From Hirudinaria manillensis (lineage: Eukaryota > Annelida > Clitellata > Hirudinida > Hirudinidae), in contig CM067532.1 of NCBI GenBank assembly GCA_034509925.1, positions 3,026,642-3,090,641 on the forward strand: 64,000 nucleotides of DNA, given 5' to 3'. Below the pieces are notes generated by a model that saw only the letters and a program-made list of their open reading frames with translations, was not told the DNA's origin and ran no database searches. Made by a program: the position numbers and the translations under genes. Below are positions 25,346-38,591 of this stretch, piece by piece (the first letter of the stretch is position 1; every line of letters begins with the position of its first letter).

Positions 25346-28300
25346 ATGTACGGGGGAGAACCGAAATCGAATAGCATTCCCAGGATGTATAAGCTGAGTA
25401 AGTCTTTAAGCCACTGCATCTCCATTAGAAAATTAGACGACGACATGAAATTTGCCGGAAAATTGATTTAATATTAGGCGTTATATGTGCTTGTGATCGT
25501 ACTAGTTTAATAACATTCCTGGAAAAGGAAATATATGCCTTATGAACAATGGCTGTTAGCGAGCATATACTTTGGTATAGTAGCTGATCCATAAACAGTT
25601 ATGCAATATAATGCAATAAAATAGCTAGTGTATTTATTTATAAAGTAAGACAATAATTGAATCACCATTAAAGATTTTGGAGAGATTCATGTTTTCTTAA
25701 ATCATGCATCAAATTGAATTTGTTTCTGCAGCACATCAGCTGCTAAGCATCGTTGGATTCAACTTTGAAAATGAATCAATTGTGGTAAGCACTTCTTTTT
25801 ATGCCATTGGATTTTTAAGGTGCTTAGATCCTGATGATTGATTTCCAAGGGTTATGTCAACATGTCATTCACCCCTTTAAGTTCTGACTTGAAGATGGTT
25901 TACATCAATTGCCAGCAGTGTTGTGAGTAAACTCTACCAAAAATGTTATTCCATTTCCATGTTATTTATTGAACATATGATATAAACTGTTTTACAGTGA
26001 TTTTTATTTTTGATTGTGATGTTCAAATTTAGATGACAAGAAACTGCTGATTTTTTAATAAATCTTTTTTTTCTTTGAAGTTGATAAAGTTTTGTAACTT
26101 CTTTTATAACTTATTTTTTTCAGTAATCCACAGGGTATCTATTAATGATTCCATTGAGCCTGTTTATTCATATTCTGATCCTACTTTGGATGTATGCCAA
26201 GGCCAGGAACATTTGAGGTAATATGCCAAGATTATAATTGTTATTATTGTCTTCAATTTCATGAATTTGTTATTAATTTTGTTTTATTGTTGCATCATTT
26301 ATTGTTACCCTAGTAATTAGCCAAGCTACACATTCACACAGGATGTGAATGAAGCATTTAACTCCTCCAACAGTCATATAGCTTATTTGCATAACCATGA
26401 TTTAAAAATTATTTATTAGGTGGGATGTAAATTTTATTTACATTGTTGATGGTGACCTTTCTTTGCTTTCTGCACCAAAAATAAGTCACTTAAGTGGCTT
26501 AATGGCATAGGAAGAGGATAGGCATGCCCCTCACCTGCTAAGCTGTGACCAATGGTGCTTCTTGCCATCAAAACTGTTTTAACTATTGTTACCACTTCTT
26601 GCAGGAGTCTGTTTGGACCATTTGCTTGCATGATTTTATGGTTATCAGATCAAGTCTAATAATTTTGTGATGCACAAAATATGATATTAAATACTTTGAA
26701 TTGCCTTGTATGCAGACACAACATTGAAAGTTTTGAAAACTGCCACAAGAATGTCGTATCAGAAGTCAATCCAGACAACGGCAAGGGAGAAATTTGCATC
26801 CTCATTCCTGAGGAACTTCAGAGTTCCATTTTAGGTTTGACTAAGAAAATAACAATAAAAATAACTTTTCCATGAATTTGGGATGGATTTGTCATTTCGA
26901 TGGATTTTAATTTTAATTCGTTTTTTCAGATTTGAAGCCTTTCCAGGTCATAATTGAATTTTCTCTGGTGCAGCCGAAAGGCGGTTTGAAGTTTGTTGTT
27001 CCAGACGTGGACGGAACGCTTCTGGAGAGGGCTGCTCATCTCTTCAGTTACGGACACGAGAATTCATCGAGGTTCGGGAATGTGCCGAGAGCTGTACTGA
27101 ATATTTATGGATAGATTACAAATGAGATCTGATTGTTCTGATTGAGTTTTGCCAGAAGTTTAATTTGTCTGGCTATGTCGAGAGTCATGTTATTAATACA
27201 ACAAATTTAATTTTAAACTTCTTAATCGTGTTCGTTAGGTTGTGGTTTCCATGCATCGATTCATATTCTGAGGTTTGCACGTGGAAGTTGGAGTTCACGG
27301 TGAGCATGTACATGACCGCCGTGTCTTGCGGGGAGCTGACGGAGACCATCTACTCTTCTGACTTGAGGCAAAAGATCTACCACTATTACCTCTCCGTGCC
27401 AACTGCTGCTCCTAATATTGCTCTCGCCGTTGGGTATGGATGCAATTCTATGTTCTGGGTTCATGTATAATAGACTTAGGATATAGCTTTGATTTTGTGA
27501 TATGGATTGAGAATGTTTATCAGAATTGATATCAGGATCTAAATTTTGCTTAAAATCAGTTTAGAATTGTAACTTGTGAGATTTTATTGTATTTTCATTT
27601 TGATCCGAGACTTGCAGATGATTTGGCGTAAATTTAAATTATGACTTGAAATTATTGCTTGCCGTGATTCGCAGACCTTTTGAAGTTTGGGTCGATCCAA
27701 ACATGCACGAAGTGACCAACTTTTGCCTTCCTGGATTGTCTTCCATTTTGAAGCACACAACATCCTTCATACACACTGTGAGTTCTGGCCTTTATGTATA
27801 AGTGTGTTTGTGCGTGTGCATGCGAGTTCATCACTTTGTGCAGCTGTTAGAAGTTTGTATCTTTAAATCTCTTAATATTGCTAAAAGATATATTTCCACT
27901 TTGATTGTCTCAGGATGTAATAATAATAATACATTGCCATTTTGTATCTGGAATTTCAATAAGGTAATAACTCTTAATTCATCATTAATTTGATTTTAAT
28001 GTGTTAGGTATTTGAGTTCTATGAAGAACTTCTGTCTACAAGGTATCCATATTCGTGCTACAAACAAGTCTTTGTTGACATGGCTTACGAGGATATTACT
28101 CCATATGCTACTATGACAATATGCAGGTAGGTTTTAAAGAACACTTAATCATAGATGTTTAATTTTACTATTTTAGGATTTATTTAGAATCATAATTATC
28201 AATATTGATGTTTACTTTAGGTTAAAAGTGCACTTCCATTTAGTTACATAGCTAAAATACAACTTTGATGATAAATAATTGAATGATTGTTTAATGATTC

Positions 28301-31300
28301 CCAATGACAAAATGATGATCTCTTCTTCAGCATAAACCTCCTACACTCCAAGAAGGTCATTGAACAAACCATAATCACTCAGAAACTCCTTTCAAAAGCA
28401 ATTGCTCAGCAGTTCTTTGGCTGCTACATATCCAGGAATTCATGGTTTGTTTGTCATTTCATATTTTATATTCATTATTTGAATTTACTTAGTTAATTTT
28501 CAATTTTTGTTAATTTAAATATTATTTGTAGAAATATGTGTAATATATACAGTCAAGTCTCGCTACTATGTACCATCTTGCCATTACGCCATTTTTGCTC
28601 AGTCCCAGCAGGTGGCATAGTAACCAGGATTTGACAGTTATATATAATTACATTATTCTGGGGATAAATTAGCTCAAAGTAGTTGGACCATAATAAATTT
28701 AAAATAAATATTTCTAGCAATAGTTTTGCCATTTTCAGGAATGATGCATGGCTCACCAAAGGTTTGGCATCCCTTCTCAGCAGTTTATTCCAAGTGAAGA
28801 CATTCGGTCACACTAATTATGTTTACGACACTGCCATGGTTAGGACATGAGATTTACCAATTTGGATATTAGTACCATTATTAGTATTAATAGTATATCT
28901 GGCTGATAACAATTAACAACTAACTTTTATAATTATGAGTTTTCAACCTTAAAATAAATCTGGTGGGTCTTATATATAAAAAGGCACAAGTATTTCAGCC
29001 AACTGGCCACATGGGGTCAATACTGGACCTTTTGCAATTTAATTTATTAGCATAATACATTACGTCTTATCAATTGATTTGTTTCCTTCATAAAGATAGT
29101 AACGTCTCTTGTAATGCTCTAGTAATGATAATGATCCTCCTCAGGACATGAGAAAAGTGTGCGAGTACGAATTGAACACGAAACCAGTTCTCCTGGATCC
29201 CAGCAAGAACTCCCCTCGGATCCCCGAGAATCCTCAGGTCTTGTCGTCTGCTTACCTCGACATTTACGAACTCAAGTCGAGCCTCGTCATGCGACTTCTC
29301 GAGAAACTCATCGGAAGGGAATTCATGCTTCAGGTCGGTTTCTTGAAATGACTTACGAGGGATGTCTCTTTGTCTCAAAGTCAATGTTTCTATGTGTCCA
29401 CTATCATGTTTCTTATCAGGTTTCAGGCCTTTTATGTAGAAGCACTTCATGTAATCTCTACGAATGCAACCCTCATCACACCTACCTTGCATTCCACATT
29501 TTATCAATCTTTATGATCTCTTCTGTTGTTAAAATTAATTCAAATAATTTCCAAGCATATAACAAGATATTATTAAACTAATAAAATTTATTATTTAATT
29601 ATTAATATTAATTTATTCGTTAAAGGTGATGCACAAGTTGCTGGTTCTTGCGTCGAATGCCATGCAGCAGGAGTTTAGTCACGTGAACAGTTGGTCGAAC
29701 ATGGTCATCTCTACTGCATCTGTGGGTGGCATTAATGTGATGATTAAATAACTTTTATTAAATATTATTGATCCATAATTTTCATTGAGTGTTAACCTAA
29801 TAATTGTAGAATATTAAATCGTGTTCATGATGATGATGATTACAACCTCCCCTTTACCTACTTCTTACCTCATTAAAATTTATTTATTTATTAGATTTAT
29901 TTATTTATTTATTTTTAAACTACAGTTCATCAAGTGCATCATGCTGGCCACAGGAAAGGATGTTTCAACTTATATAAACCAATGGGTGTAAGTTGAATGC
30001 TGTCACCAGGTCATTGCTACTTGGTGATGATGGTGATGATGATGATGATGTTGTTATTTTAGATACCAAGGAGGGGCAGTGGTTCTTGTTGGTAGTTTCA
30101 ATTTCAACAAGAAGAGAAACGTTTTGGAGTTGGAATTGAAGCAGGATTTGTCCTCAAAGAATTCACTTCCATATGCTGTGAGTTGAAAAGCTTATGATTA
30201 TCTCATGAATATGCAGTAGTCTGCATAATTAATTAGCCTGATGTCCACAGGGGCATTTGAAATAAATTATTCAAACTGCCTATGATCCATTGTAAATAAG
30301 TAAGTAGTGCAAAATTAGTCTCCTATTTGGATAATCCATGATGTAACTTTTTTCTCCCTTCCTAGGGTCCCATCACAATAGCCATACAGGAACTTGATGG
30401 CACCTTCAGCAGGCAGTACATGATTGAAGAAAGCAGAACTAAATTTGACATTGCATGTCATTCAAAGAGTCGCAGGTAAAACCCGACTCGTTCGTTGGTA
30501 CTTTCACTTTCGACGCATGTAATCGGTTTCATTGTTTTTAATTGGTTTCATTGTACGGTTGCATTGTATGTTGTATTTAATTTGTTGCATTGTATGTTGT
30601 ATTTAATTTGTTGCATTGTATGTGATTGATTGGTTTGTATTTAATTGGTTTCAGGCAAAAGAAGAAAAAGATTCCACTATGGACCGGTGAAGAGGTGGAA
30701 ATCAACTTGGATGATACTGAGTGAGTTTTCATCTTCTGTTCATCGCACATTCCTCTCTTCATTCTTCGGACGAACTGTCCTTTTATTTTCTTCCACTGTA
30801 TCCATTAATCCTTCCAGTGCAGAGTCCCCCGTCTTGTGGGTCAGAATCGACCCGGACATGAACTTGTTGAGGATCGTGAAGTTGGAGCAGGCGGATTTCA
30901 TGTGGAGGTACATGCTGGTTCACGAGAGGTGTGTCGTCGCTCAGCTCGACGTAAGTCTTTGACGTGTTTCTTAACTCATAAGTTGATTTCTTAAGTTGCA
31001 ATTGGGTTTACAAAAACCATGAATTTCTAGGCTGTTCAAGCTTTGGAAAAATTCCCATCTGATGACACCAAGAAAGCTCTGATCCAGGCAGTGGAGCACG
31101 AAAAGTTCTTTCCAAAGATACGTGAAGCGGCTGCGTTCTGTCTCATGAAGGTTTAATAAAAATTTGAATCTTCTGCTTCTTCTAATCTATAAAAATCTAT
31201 TAGAATGCTTGAATGTGTTACCTATTAACTAACTAACTAACTACTTTCTCAAACAGATTGAAAATCATCTCAACAGTTCGTCTGCGTTGACAGAAATCTT

Positions 31301-33673
31301 CAAAAAGTTCTTCGGTTCTCCGTCTTGTCCGTCGATCGTTCGACGAAACAACTTTTCCAACTTTCAGCATTACTTCCTGCAGAAGGTCCGTGAACTTCTA
31401 CTGTTCTTGATGATGTGATGTTCATGCAAAACATTAACACTGGCCATTTGCCAATTTAATGATTTGTACTACATATGCATTGCATATAACATATTACATT
31501 TAACTTATTACATTAATTAACATATTATATTATTATCATCTAACATATAATGGCATATAACATAATATATTTAGCATATGATGATATCACATTTAACATA
31601 TGCATTTATCACATGTTTATCATATGATATTACAAACATGAACCCAATCAAGCAAATGTTCCTAATATTTATATTTGCTTTGCAGGCTTTACCTCTTGCA
31701 ATTTCAAAGCTAAGAAATGCAAACGACATTTGTTCCTCCGACACTCTCAGATTTTTGCTGAATCTTTTCAAATATAACGATAACTCCATAAACAAGGTTA
31801 GCATATTTTTTAATCCTTTTAAGGCATTATATTCAATTTATATTAATTATTATTAATTAAATTATTTGGCCAACATGGTTTACATTTAATTAAATAAACT
31901 GAGTTTATAATTAATTTTAGTACTCAGACTGTTATTACAAAGCCACCTTGGTGGATGCGCTCGCAAACACGGTGACGCAGGCCATGACGACGGTTTCCGT
32001 CACATGGTTTGTTGTGATTTCAGTAACATTTTTGTATAATTTAAAATATATAATATGTATTATTTATATAATATTTCAAAAGTTGCTTTGTGGATGACAT
32101 TTTTGTGGTAACTTTGAGAATGATTTGAAATACTCACTGGCTTGATTTGATCTTCATTTTGAAATCCTTTATTTAACTTTTTGTAATAATTTTGTAATAA
32201 TTTATTTTTTATTTTTTTGTTTAATTTATTTGATTATAGGAACAAACCGAGTGCCGACCTGTTGACGAGCGACGCAAAAGAAATTTTGGAGGAAATCGTG
32301 AAATGTTTGAACATGGAGAAAATAATATCATCTTATAAATTCACTGTAACTGTGAGGTGTGAACTGACTGTGATATTACTGCCTAGGATACTATTTGAGA
32401 ATACATAACTTCATTTCATTGCATAATAATAATATTGTATATTAGTAATAATATATTACATATAATATAATATATATGCATATAATCATAATTATTATAA
32501 TATGCAATATATTATTAATGTGCAATGTTATTTTCTGATTAATTATTATTATTATTATTATTATTATCACCATCACCTTTACAGTTGCTTGAGAGCTTTA
32601 AGGAGGTTACAGTCATTCGGCCACCTACCTTGCGATCCGAGTTTATTCAAAAGTTACGCCGTCGAAGGAAATTTTGTTGACGTCCGATTGGCTGCACTCG
32701 ATGCCCTCATTGATTATGCAGCAGGTAAAAAGGGTCAAGTCTTGTTTCGCCTTTCAATTCAGAAAATGATCCAAATTATTATTATTATTACTAGTAGTAG
32801 AAGTAATAATTAATAAATTTGTGTAATCATCATTATTATTATTATTTTATTATTATTATTTTATTCAAATTCAATATCAGTTGAGGACTGGATAGTGAGC
32901 CAAGTCTCAACCAGCGACCTCAGCCAATTTATTGTTATCATTATTATTATCGTTATTATTATTATTATTATTATTACTATTGAGGGTACTTATATCTTAG
33001 GTAAGAATTGTTTTTATTTTAAAGACATATTTTTGTAAAACAGCCAGTGCAAGTTCAGAGATTCTGGATTGGCTACTCAACCTGGTAGTGAATGACGTTG
33101 ATCCATTTTTGAGGTTTCATGTTTGAGTGTTTTTATTATTTTTCAATAAATAAATGTAAATTTAATGAAAATAACTCTCAAAATTAACAATTTTAAGATT
33201 CAAGGTCATCCAAATGCTGATTGAGAATCCTCCATTTAAAAGTCTGGACAGTCCTCTTAATACTGAGTCCTTGAAGGAACGTTTATGGGACCTCATGAAG
33301 TCAGACATTAATTTTTTTTATTTATTAATTATTAATTATTATTATATATTAATTATTAAAATATAATATTATTATTAATGTAACAAATTCATGATAAAAT
33401 CATTTACATAAATTATAAATTTATTATTATAATTATATTCCTATTTAAACAGCTCAGGGTTGTCCCATGATTGTCGACTGAGGTGTGCAATCGTTGACTT
33501 GTACAAAGTCCTGTACACAAAACCATCGAAGCTATTCAAGGAAGTACGTATTGCGTACAGTTTCCACATTTATAACACTGTCATGTTTAATTAATTATTT
33601 TAAAATATTTTTTATTTCATCACTTTTAGGTTTCAAAGGACAAGAAAAGCTCAGTTTTTGCATTGGTTAGTTC

Positions 33674-33762
<89 letters not shown>

Positions 33763-36700
33763 ACTGCTTATGAGAAATGGTGTCTACCTCAATAGGGTAT
33801 GATAATGATCACATTTTCCCATTTTAAGGACGTTGGATGCAGCAGAGATGGATCAGAATTTTCTAGAAAACGAAAAGCAGATTCTCCTCCACTTGGGGAA
33901 AGAAAAAGTTCTTTTATGAAGTTGGACTCTTGGGCCGATGCCTCACCAGAACATCCTTCGATGATCAAGGCTTACGTGAGTGACATGCAATTTGCACAAA
34001 TGAGTGATTAAGATTTCTAGTTCTGCAGTTCTAGCACTTCATTGAGTTAAGTTGTTACTTAGTTAAGATAAAGTCATTGTTGTTGTCGTTATTGTCATTC
34101 ATTTAGCATTCGGAGAATTCATCGGATGGAGCTCAAATTCTAGAAGAGAAGAAAGATTCTCCGAGCAGTTTGAGCAAAGTCAACTCTCTCTGGTCTTCCA
34201 TTTATCCTTCCTCTTCTCGACTCTTCCAAGACATTGGAACCGATTTGTACTCGATGGTTAGAACTTCAACTGATGCTTTCAACCTTCGATCGAGTCAAAG
34301 TGATCTCTTTTATTTGTACTGACAGAAATAAAACCTAAATAATTAATAATAATTTATTATTAAAATAATTTCATATACAGTGCGCGTCATAAAGATAGGA
34401 CAGGTGCATATTTTGATGATATAATTCCAAGTTGTGGAGTTATGTGAACCATTTTTTTATATGATATAGTAAAACACATTACATTTACAAATTTATTGTG
34501 CAAAAATAAATATTTTGTGAGAATTTAGCAAAACACTGGAAATCCCCAAAATTGCACACATCAACGAAGAACACTGTGGAGCATAAATTTTCAAATTTAT
34601 TGGATTTAAACATTTAAATTATGATTTATATGAAAGTCAATAATGAGTTTTGTCTCCTTTCTTCATAATTACTTCTTTAATTCTGTTTTTTAATGAATCC
34701 AGGAAAGGTTTTAGGCTGTCTTCGTCCAGCTCTTTCCAGGCCTTTTCCAAAGAGTCTTTCAGCTCTTGAACACTGGAATATTGTTTGCCATTACAATATA
34801 TTTTCCTGGCAAGCAATCCCCACACGTTTTCGATGGGGTTCAAGTCTGGGGAGCGAGATGGCCACTTGAGAACCTCCAAATTCCTTTCCTGGAAAAAAGT
34901 TTTGTTGATTTTGCCGTGTGTAGAGGGGCATTGTCATGCTGGAAGATCACCCTTTCATTTCCAAATTTGTCTCATAATGTGAACAAATGATGGTCCAGAG
35001 TTTCAACATATTTGGCAGAGTTTTGATTCCCCCCTAAGAACACAAGTTCTGAAGAACCTCGAGAGGAAATGGCACCCCAGACCATAACTGAGCCACCTCC
35101 AAAATTTCTTTTTAAAAATGAGTTTTTGCATTTTCTGACATCATGCCAATGAAATTTGAATCCATCTGGACCATCCAAGTTAAATTTTTTTTCATCTGAA
35201 AAAATAACGGACTTCCAGTTGGTGTCCAAATCCAGCATCTCCTTTGCCCAGTTCAGTCGGAACTTCTTGTGGGCCTCCGTCAAAAGCGGCTTGTGCTGAC
35301 GCTTAACAAACTTTAGAAAACCACTTCCACGGAGACATCTCAATATTGTCGATCTACTGACATTTAAGTTTAAGCTATTTTTTAGGTCCTTTGTTGAACT
35401 GAGCCCCTTGGAAGCTTCGCAAAGGATGACTCGTCTCTGATGTTCATCCAGTTTTTTTGGTCTTCCAGGGGAACAAATCGTTCTGTAACTTTGAGGATCA
35501 CTTAAAAAACGACTAATAACATTTCTAGAGCGATTCATACTCCTAGAAATCTCAGAAATTGACAAATTCAAGTCTTTAAAGGCAAGAATTTGTCCTCTTT
35601 CAATATCATTAAGTTGCTTTCCTAAACCCATCAATAATAACAACATACCTATTGATATTTTATTCTATAAACATGTTACAGACATCAAGTAATATTTAAG
35701 GAGTCTTATTATGGTAATGAACTTTTGTGAAACCTGTAATACAAATTTTTTTCCTCAACGGAAGAGACCCCACGCTCCGTTGCGGAAACTCCGAGAAACA
35801 ACATCAAAAGTGTTTCTTGGTGGATTCTCATCAATATTCTAATTTTAGTCTTAACTTTTATTGAATACTAATTAATTACTCTTTTGTGATCGCTAAAATC
35901 ATCATTTTGACCGAAGTTTACCGGTAATTTTAAAGATAGAGACAGAAAACCTGTGATTCTAGTACCTGTCCTATCTTTATGACGCGCACTGTACATTTGT
36001 CTCCAAGCTAAGTGGCCTACTTGGTCTACAACTTCAATGTTTGAAGTCACAAATCAGTCTAATTTTTAAGTTGCATTAAGTTTAAACATACCATTTTGTT
36101 GATATTTTTCTATTTAACTTCTCAAAGTGCAAATGTTTTAAGCTTAAGAATGAGTTTTGTGTACAGAAAAGTTTAAAGCACATAGCTTAACATGTCTTTT
36201 AGCTTTATGCTGGAATCATTGAGACGTGGATGTTCAATTCAACTTCCAATGAAATAAAACTAATACTTGAAGGGCAAATCCAGCAAAGACAAGAAGGAAT
36301 CTTTGAAAATGGAGACCGAAGGAGCGGTTCAAGGAGAGGTCAGCGGTGAAATGAACCTCAATCTGAGCGAGTTGTCGTGCTCTTCGTCTTCCAGGGAATC
36401 AACTCCAAAGAGACGGAAGGCGACTGCCGACTACAGATCCAGTTAGTTCGATGAAAATGGTTTAAATCCATTTTAAAATAAATGGGTAAATTCTAGGGTT
36501 TGTTTCAGTGGACATGTCGTATTATGGTGGCTCTCAGAATCTGAAGCAGGTTTCCAGCCTCCTGAGTGAAGAAGAAGAGGAAGATGACTTTGGACATTTT
36601 GGTCCGAGCAACCTGAAATCTGCCAGCGAAGGCAATTCTATGAACAAAGTCGAAAATGATTATGATGATGAAGACGAAGACAATGTTGTCATGAACCTTT

Positions 36701-36765
36701 CCAGTGATTCTGAAATGGACAGGAGTAGATTATCCTCTCCAGATGTTGATGATGATGATGCTTAA
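25346..36765 (+). CDS. TAF2: TAF2, transcription initiation factor TFIID subunit 2 (copy 1, complete)
   Basis: TAF2 is the M1-aminopeptidase-like TFIID subunit that contacts initiator DNA. Thirty-two exons with consistent phase: 25346-25397, 25732-25784, 25850-25922, 26124-26217, 26716-26834, 26930-27071, 27239-27433, 27675-27777, 28008-28126, 28331-28444, 28739-28838, 29145-29333, 29626-29721, 29926-29987, 30063-30177, 30366-30475, 30655-30720, 30818-30950, 31031-31150, 31257-31385, 31686-31796, 31921-32006, 32240-32356, 32585-32724, 33044-33113, 33198-33299, 33453-33543, 33630-33665, 33829-33975, 34107-34256, 36273-36441, 36509-36765. Total 1,219 residues; human TAF2 is about 1,200. Landmarks: [31 protein letters not shown], and [12 protein letters not shown] (about residue 345) where an active M1 peptidase has HEXXH, so no peptidase activity is expected. 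The HEAT-like part includes EQADFMW and NMEKI. The tail is acidic and replaces the His/Lys-rich human tail. Intron 30 carries a Tc1 element. Confidence 0.96.
33670..33762. repeat. (GATT)n tetranucleotide array
   Basis: More than 20 GATT units directly after the donor of TAF2 copy-1 exon 28. The corresponding intron of copy 3 (63180-63324) lacks it. Confidence 0.95.
34378..35991 (-). mobile_element. Tc1/mariner-type DNA transposon (Tc1-like, DD34E)
   Basis: 1,614 bp. Terminal inverted repeats begin CAGTGCGCGTCATAAAGATA at the left end and are mirrored at the right end (near-perfect over about 28 bp), flanked by TA duplications at 34376-34377 and 35992-35993. Inserted in TAF2 copy-1 intron 30, antisense to the gene. 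Its terminal repeats are short, as in classical Tc1. Confidence 0.95.
34637..35646 (-). pseudogene. Tc1-like transposase, broken
   Basis: Cut-and-paste transposase, minus strand. The first part (34972-35646) holds the paired helix-turn-helix DNA-binding region ([21 protein letters not shown]) and the first catalytic Asp in VIFSDEKKF. An in-frame TGA follows, at 34972-34974. The second catalytic Asp (HDNAP) lies between the pieces. A frameshift in a T run near 34897-34902 then separates it from the last part (34637-34879), which carries [11 protein letters not shown] with the catalytic Glu. Spacing fits DD34E. With a stop and a frameshift it should not make active enzyme. Confidence 0.9.
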
Positions 36766-36951
36766 TATGGGTGTTGCATTGAAATGTATATTTATGTATT
36801 TATAATCGCAAATATCAATTAATTGTTGCCGAAAATTCTAAATTTTGTGAGTTGAAAGATGTGTGCTCGGAGTTGGCTGGAACATGTTCAAATTATTATT
36901 TCGAAAGTCGGGCCGTTTTTACCGCGCGTAAAGTGATAATTGATTATCAAC
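36766..36951. promoter_or_regulatory. 187-bp spacer between TAF2 copy 1 and the copy-2 first exon
   Basis: Contains the 3' UTR of copy 1 and, from about 36897, sequence nearly identical to the 54 bp upstream of the copy-3 start (53313-53366), including GAAAGTCGGGCCGTTTTTAC. The shared block upstream of the ATG is probably core promoter or 5' UTR. No TATA box is evident. Confidence 0.5.
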
Positions 36952-37000
36952 ATGAGTGAGGACGGGCCGGCGTTGAACATTCGCAGAATGTACAAACTCA
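36952..37000 (+). pseudogene. TAF2: TAF2 copy 2, exon 1
   Basis: Encodes MSEDGPALNIRRMYKL and ends at CTCA|GTGAGT in phase 1, exactly as copy 3 exon 1. Nearly identical to 53367-53415. Homology with copy 3 continues into the intron to about 37044 and then stops; the next recognisable copy-2 piece is 10.6 kb downstream in exon 4. The frame also stays open through the donor to a second donor at 37048, which may serve the PRA1-like gene as a first exon. Confidence 0.8.
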
Positions 37001-37277
37001 GTGAGTTTTTGAGCATTGACAAAGCCATTTCATCGGTGTCCATCGAGGTAAAACCGTCGAAATGCCCCCTCCTACATTTAATGAGCTAAGCCCCACCCCC
37101 CTTGTTAAGAATTGCATAATTAGTCCCGCCTATAACAAGGTATAGCGAAGTATATTATATCAGCGATGATTGATCCCTGGAGAGTCCTGTGTTAAATAAA
37201 TTGAATATGTTTTTAAGAAAACATATGTATAATATTTTAAAAAATACGTTAAATATTTTAAAAATACTAAATCAAGC

Positions 37278-37385
37278 AAAACCCTAACCCTACCCTTAAC
37301 CTTAACCCTACCCCAAACCCTAACCCTACCCTTAACCTTAACCCTAACCCTACCCTTAATCCTAACCCTAACCTTATTCCTAACC
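37278..37385. repeat. interstitial telomere-like tract, about 17 CCCTAA-type hexamers
   Basis: Imperfect CCCTAA, CCCTAC and CCTTAA units in a higher-order order (CCCTAA CCCTAC CCTTAA CCTTAA) repeated about three times. Read on the plus strand as CCCTAA, the tract has the orientation of a left chromosome end. It sits about 230 bp right of the point where TAF2 copy 2 stops, and just before the first PRA1 exon I recognise. Confidence 0.9.
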
Positions 37386-37417
37386 GTTTTTCATTTAAAA
37401 TTCAATTATTTCCAAAG

Positions 37418-37977
37418 CAACTACTTATGTGTGGTTATGCTGTTCCTCGCTATACAAATGTGAGTGGGTATGAGATAACCAATTCGAGAACTATTTAAAT
37501 TATTTGAAAACGTTTTAGTGTGGCATCTCCCATATTGTTGCTTGTTATTGCCTTATCAGCTGTTTTCTCAATTATTATTTTGAGACAAAACCTTAACAGA
37601 AAAGTTAAAGTTTTTGGTATGAATTTTTGCCCGTTATGTTACCAACTGTTTTTTTAATGATTTATGCATAATTGTAGGTTATGAGCACCAATCATCAGCT
37701 GAAAATCCTGGCTACTATATCAGTCCTTGCTTTCTGGATTGTTGGTGGTACCTTTGCCATAGGATGGGTCACTTGTAAGTTACTATCTCAAATGATGCTT
37801 CTTCAATCAGATCATTTGTTTTTCATTATGTATCTTAAATTTTGAATAACCGAATTAAACATTGACATAGGTCTGTCTACCATATTCATTCTCGTCCATG
37901 GGATGACTCACAATGTGGAGAAGGATAGCCAACCAGCTCTAGTAGAGGAAGTTTTAGCCAAGAATAAATTGAGCTGA
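37418..37977 (+). CDS. PRA1 family protein (PRAF2/ARL6IP5-like), 5' end uncertain
   Basis: PRA1-domain proteins are small ER/Golgi membrane proteins involved in Rab and vesicle traffic. Likely exons: 37418-37459, 37519-37603 (or to 37609), 37678-37774, 37871-37977, ending TGA. The first two read NYLCVVMLFLAIQ and IVASPILLLVIALS, matching the family NYL...SP pattern and first hairpin. The third reads ILATISVLAFWIVGGTFAIG and the fourth continues IFILVHGMTHNVE, the family second hairpin and HAS/HN region. Four membrane segments in total. The tail is EEVLAKNKLS. The missing part is the N-terminal cytosolic segment. Exon 36952-37047 is the nearest open first exon and contains KLSEFLS, resembling the family N terminus, but its phase (0) does not fit the phase-2 start at 37418. 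A missing exon or a broken 5' end is possible. Confidence 0.65.
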
Positions 37978-38591
37978 GAATAAATTGTATGGATTTCTTT
38001 TGAATTTCATTTCGTGTGGCAATGTTTTTATGTGCTTTTAGGCTTAAAGAGATAGCACTACTAAAATAAGATATTAACAAGCCAAAGGGTCAAAGGTAGT
38101 TTCAAATTTGGAAATGCTACATTATGTTGAATATATTCTCATCTGACTCAATTAATGTTTATTGGGGACAGTTGTCCAATTTCTTTTTAATAATTTTATT
38201 TCTTTAAAGTGTTAATTGAATCATTTTATTTTTAATATTTCAAAAATATGAAAAATCACCAAAAACTCTTGCAAGTCGAACAGGAAATGAGGAATGACGT
38301 CATTTGTCTAATTAACAAAATGCAATAATTACATGGTGTATATACACTAATTATAATAGAAGGGAAGTTAAGCTTAGAACTGAATTTCACTGTGCTCAGA
38401 TTTCAGGATAAGTGGTTTGTTGGTTTTCAAATATTTGATAAAAGTGATTGTCCCTCTGGGGACAATTTCCAAAATTTGACAAAAATGACTTCAGAAAATT
38501 GAGTTTTAACCAAGTTTTTAATACGGTCTAATAAATAAAACCTCCTAGAAAATTAGTGATGGAAGGTCTTTTAACCAACTACAAAGAAGAC
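37978..38591. other. convergent intergenic region
   Basis: Between the PRA1-like stop and the stop of the minus-strand SEA/EGF gene; presumably both 3' UTRs. AT-rich, nothing else seen. Confidence 0.4.

Noticed and set aside
26434..26631. 65-codon minus-strand frame inside TAF2 intron 4
   Set aside because: Intronic, antisense, no splice support or similarity.
27261..27464. Antisense frame over TAF2 exon 7, repeated at 49035, 50451 and 55525
   Set aside because: Recurs only because exon 7 is duplicated; it is the shadow of the sense coding sequence.
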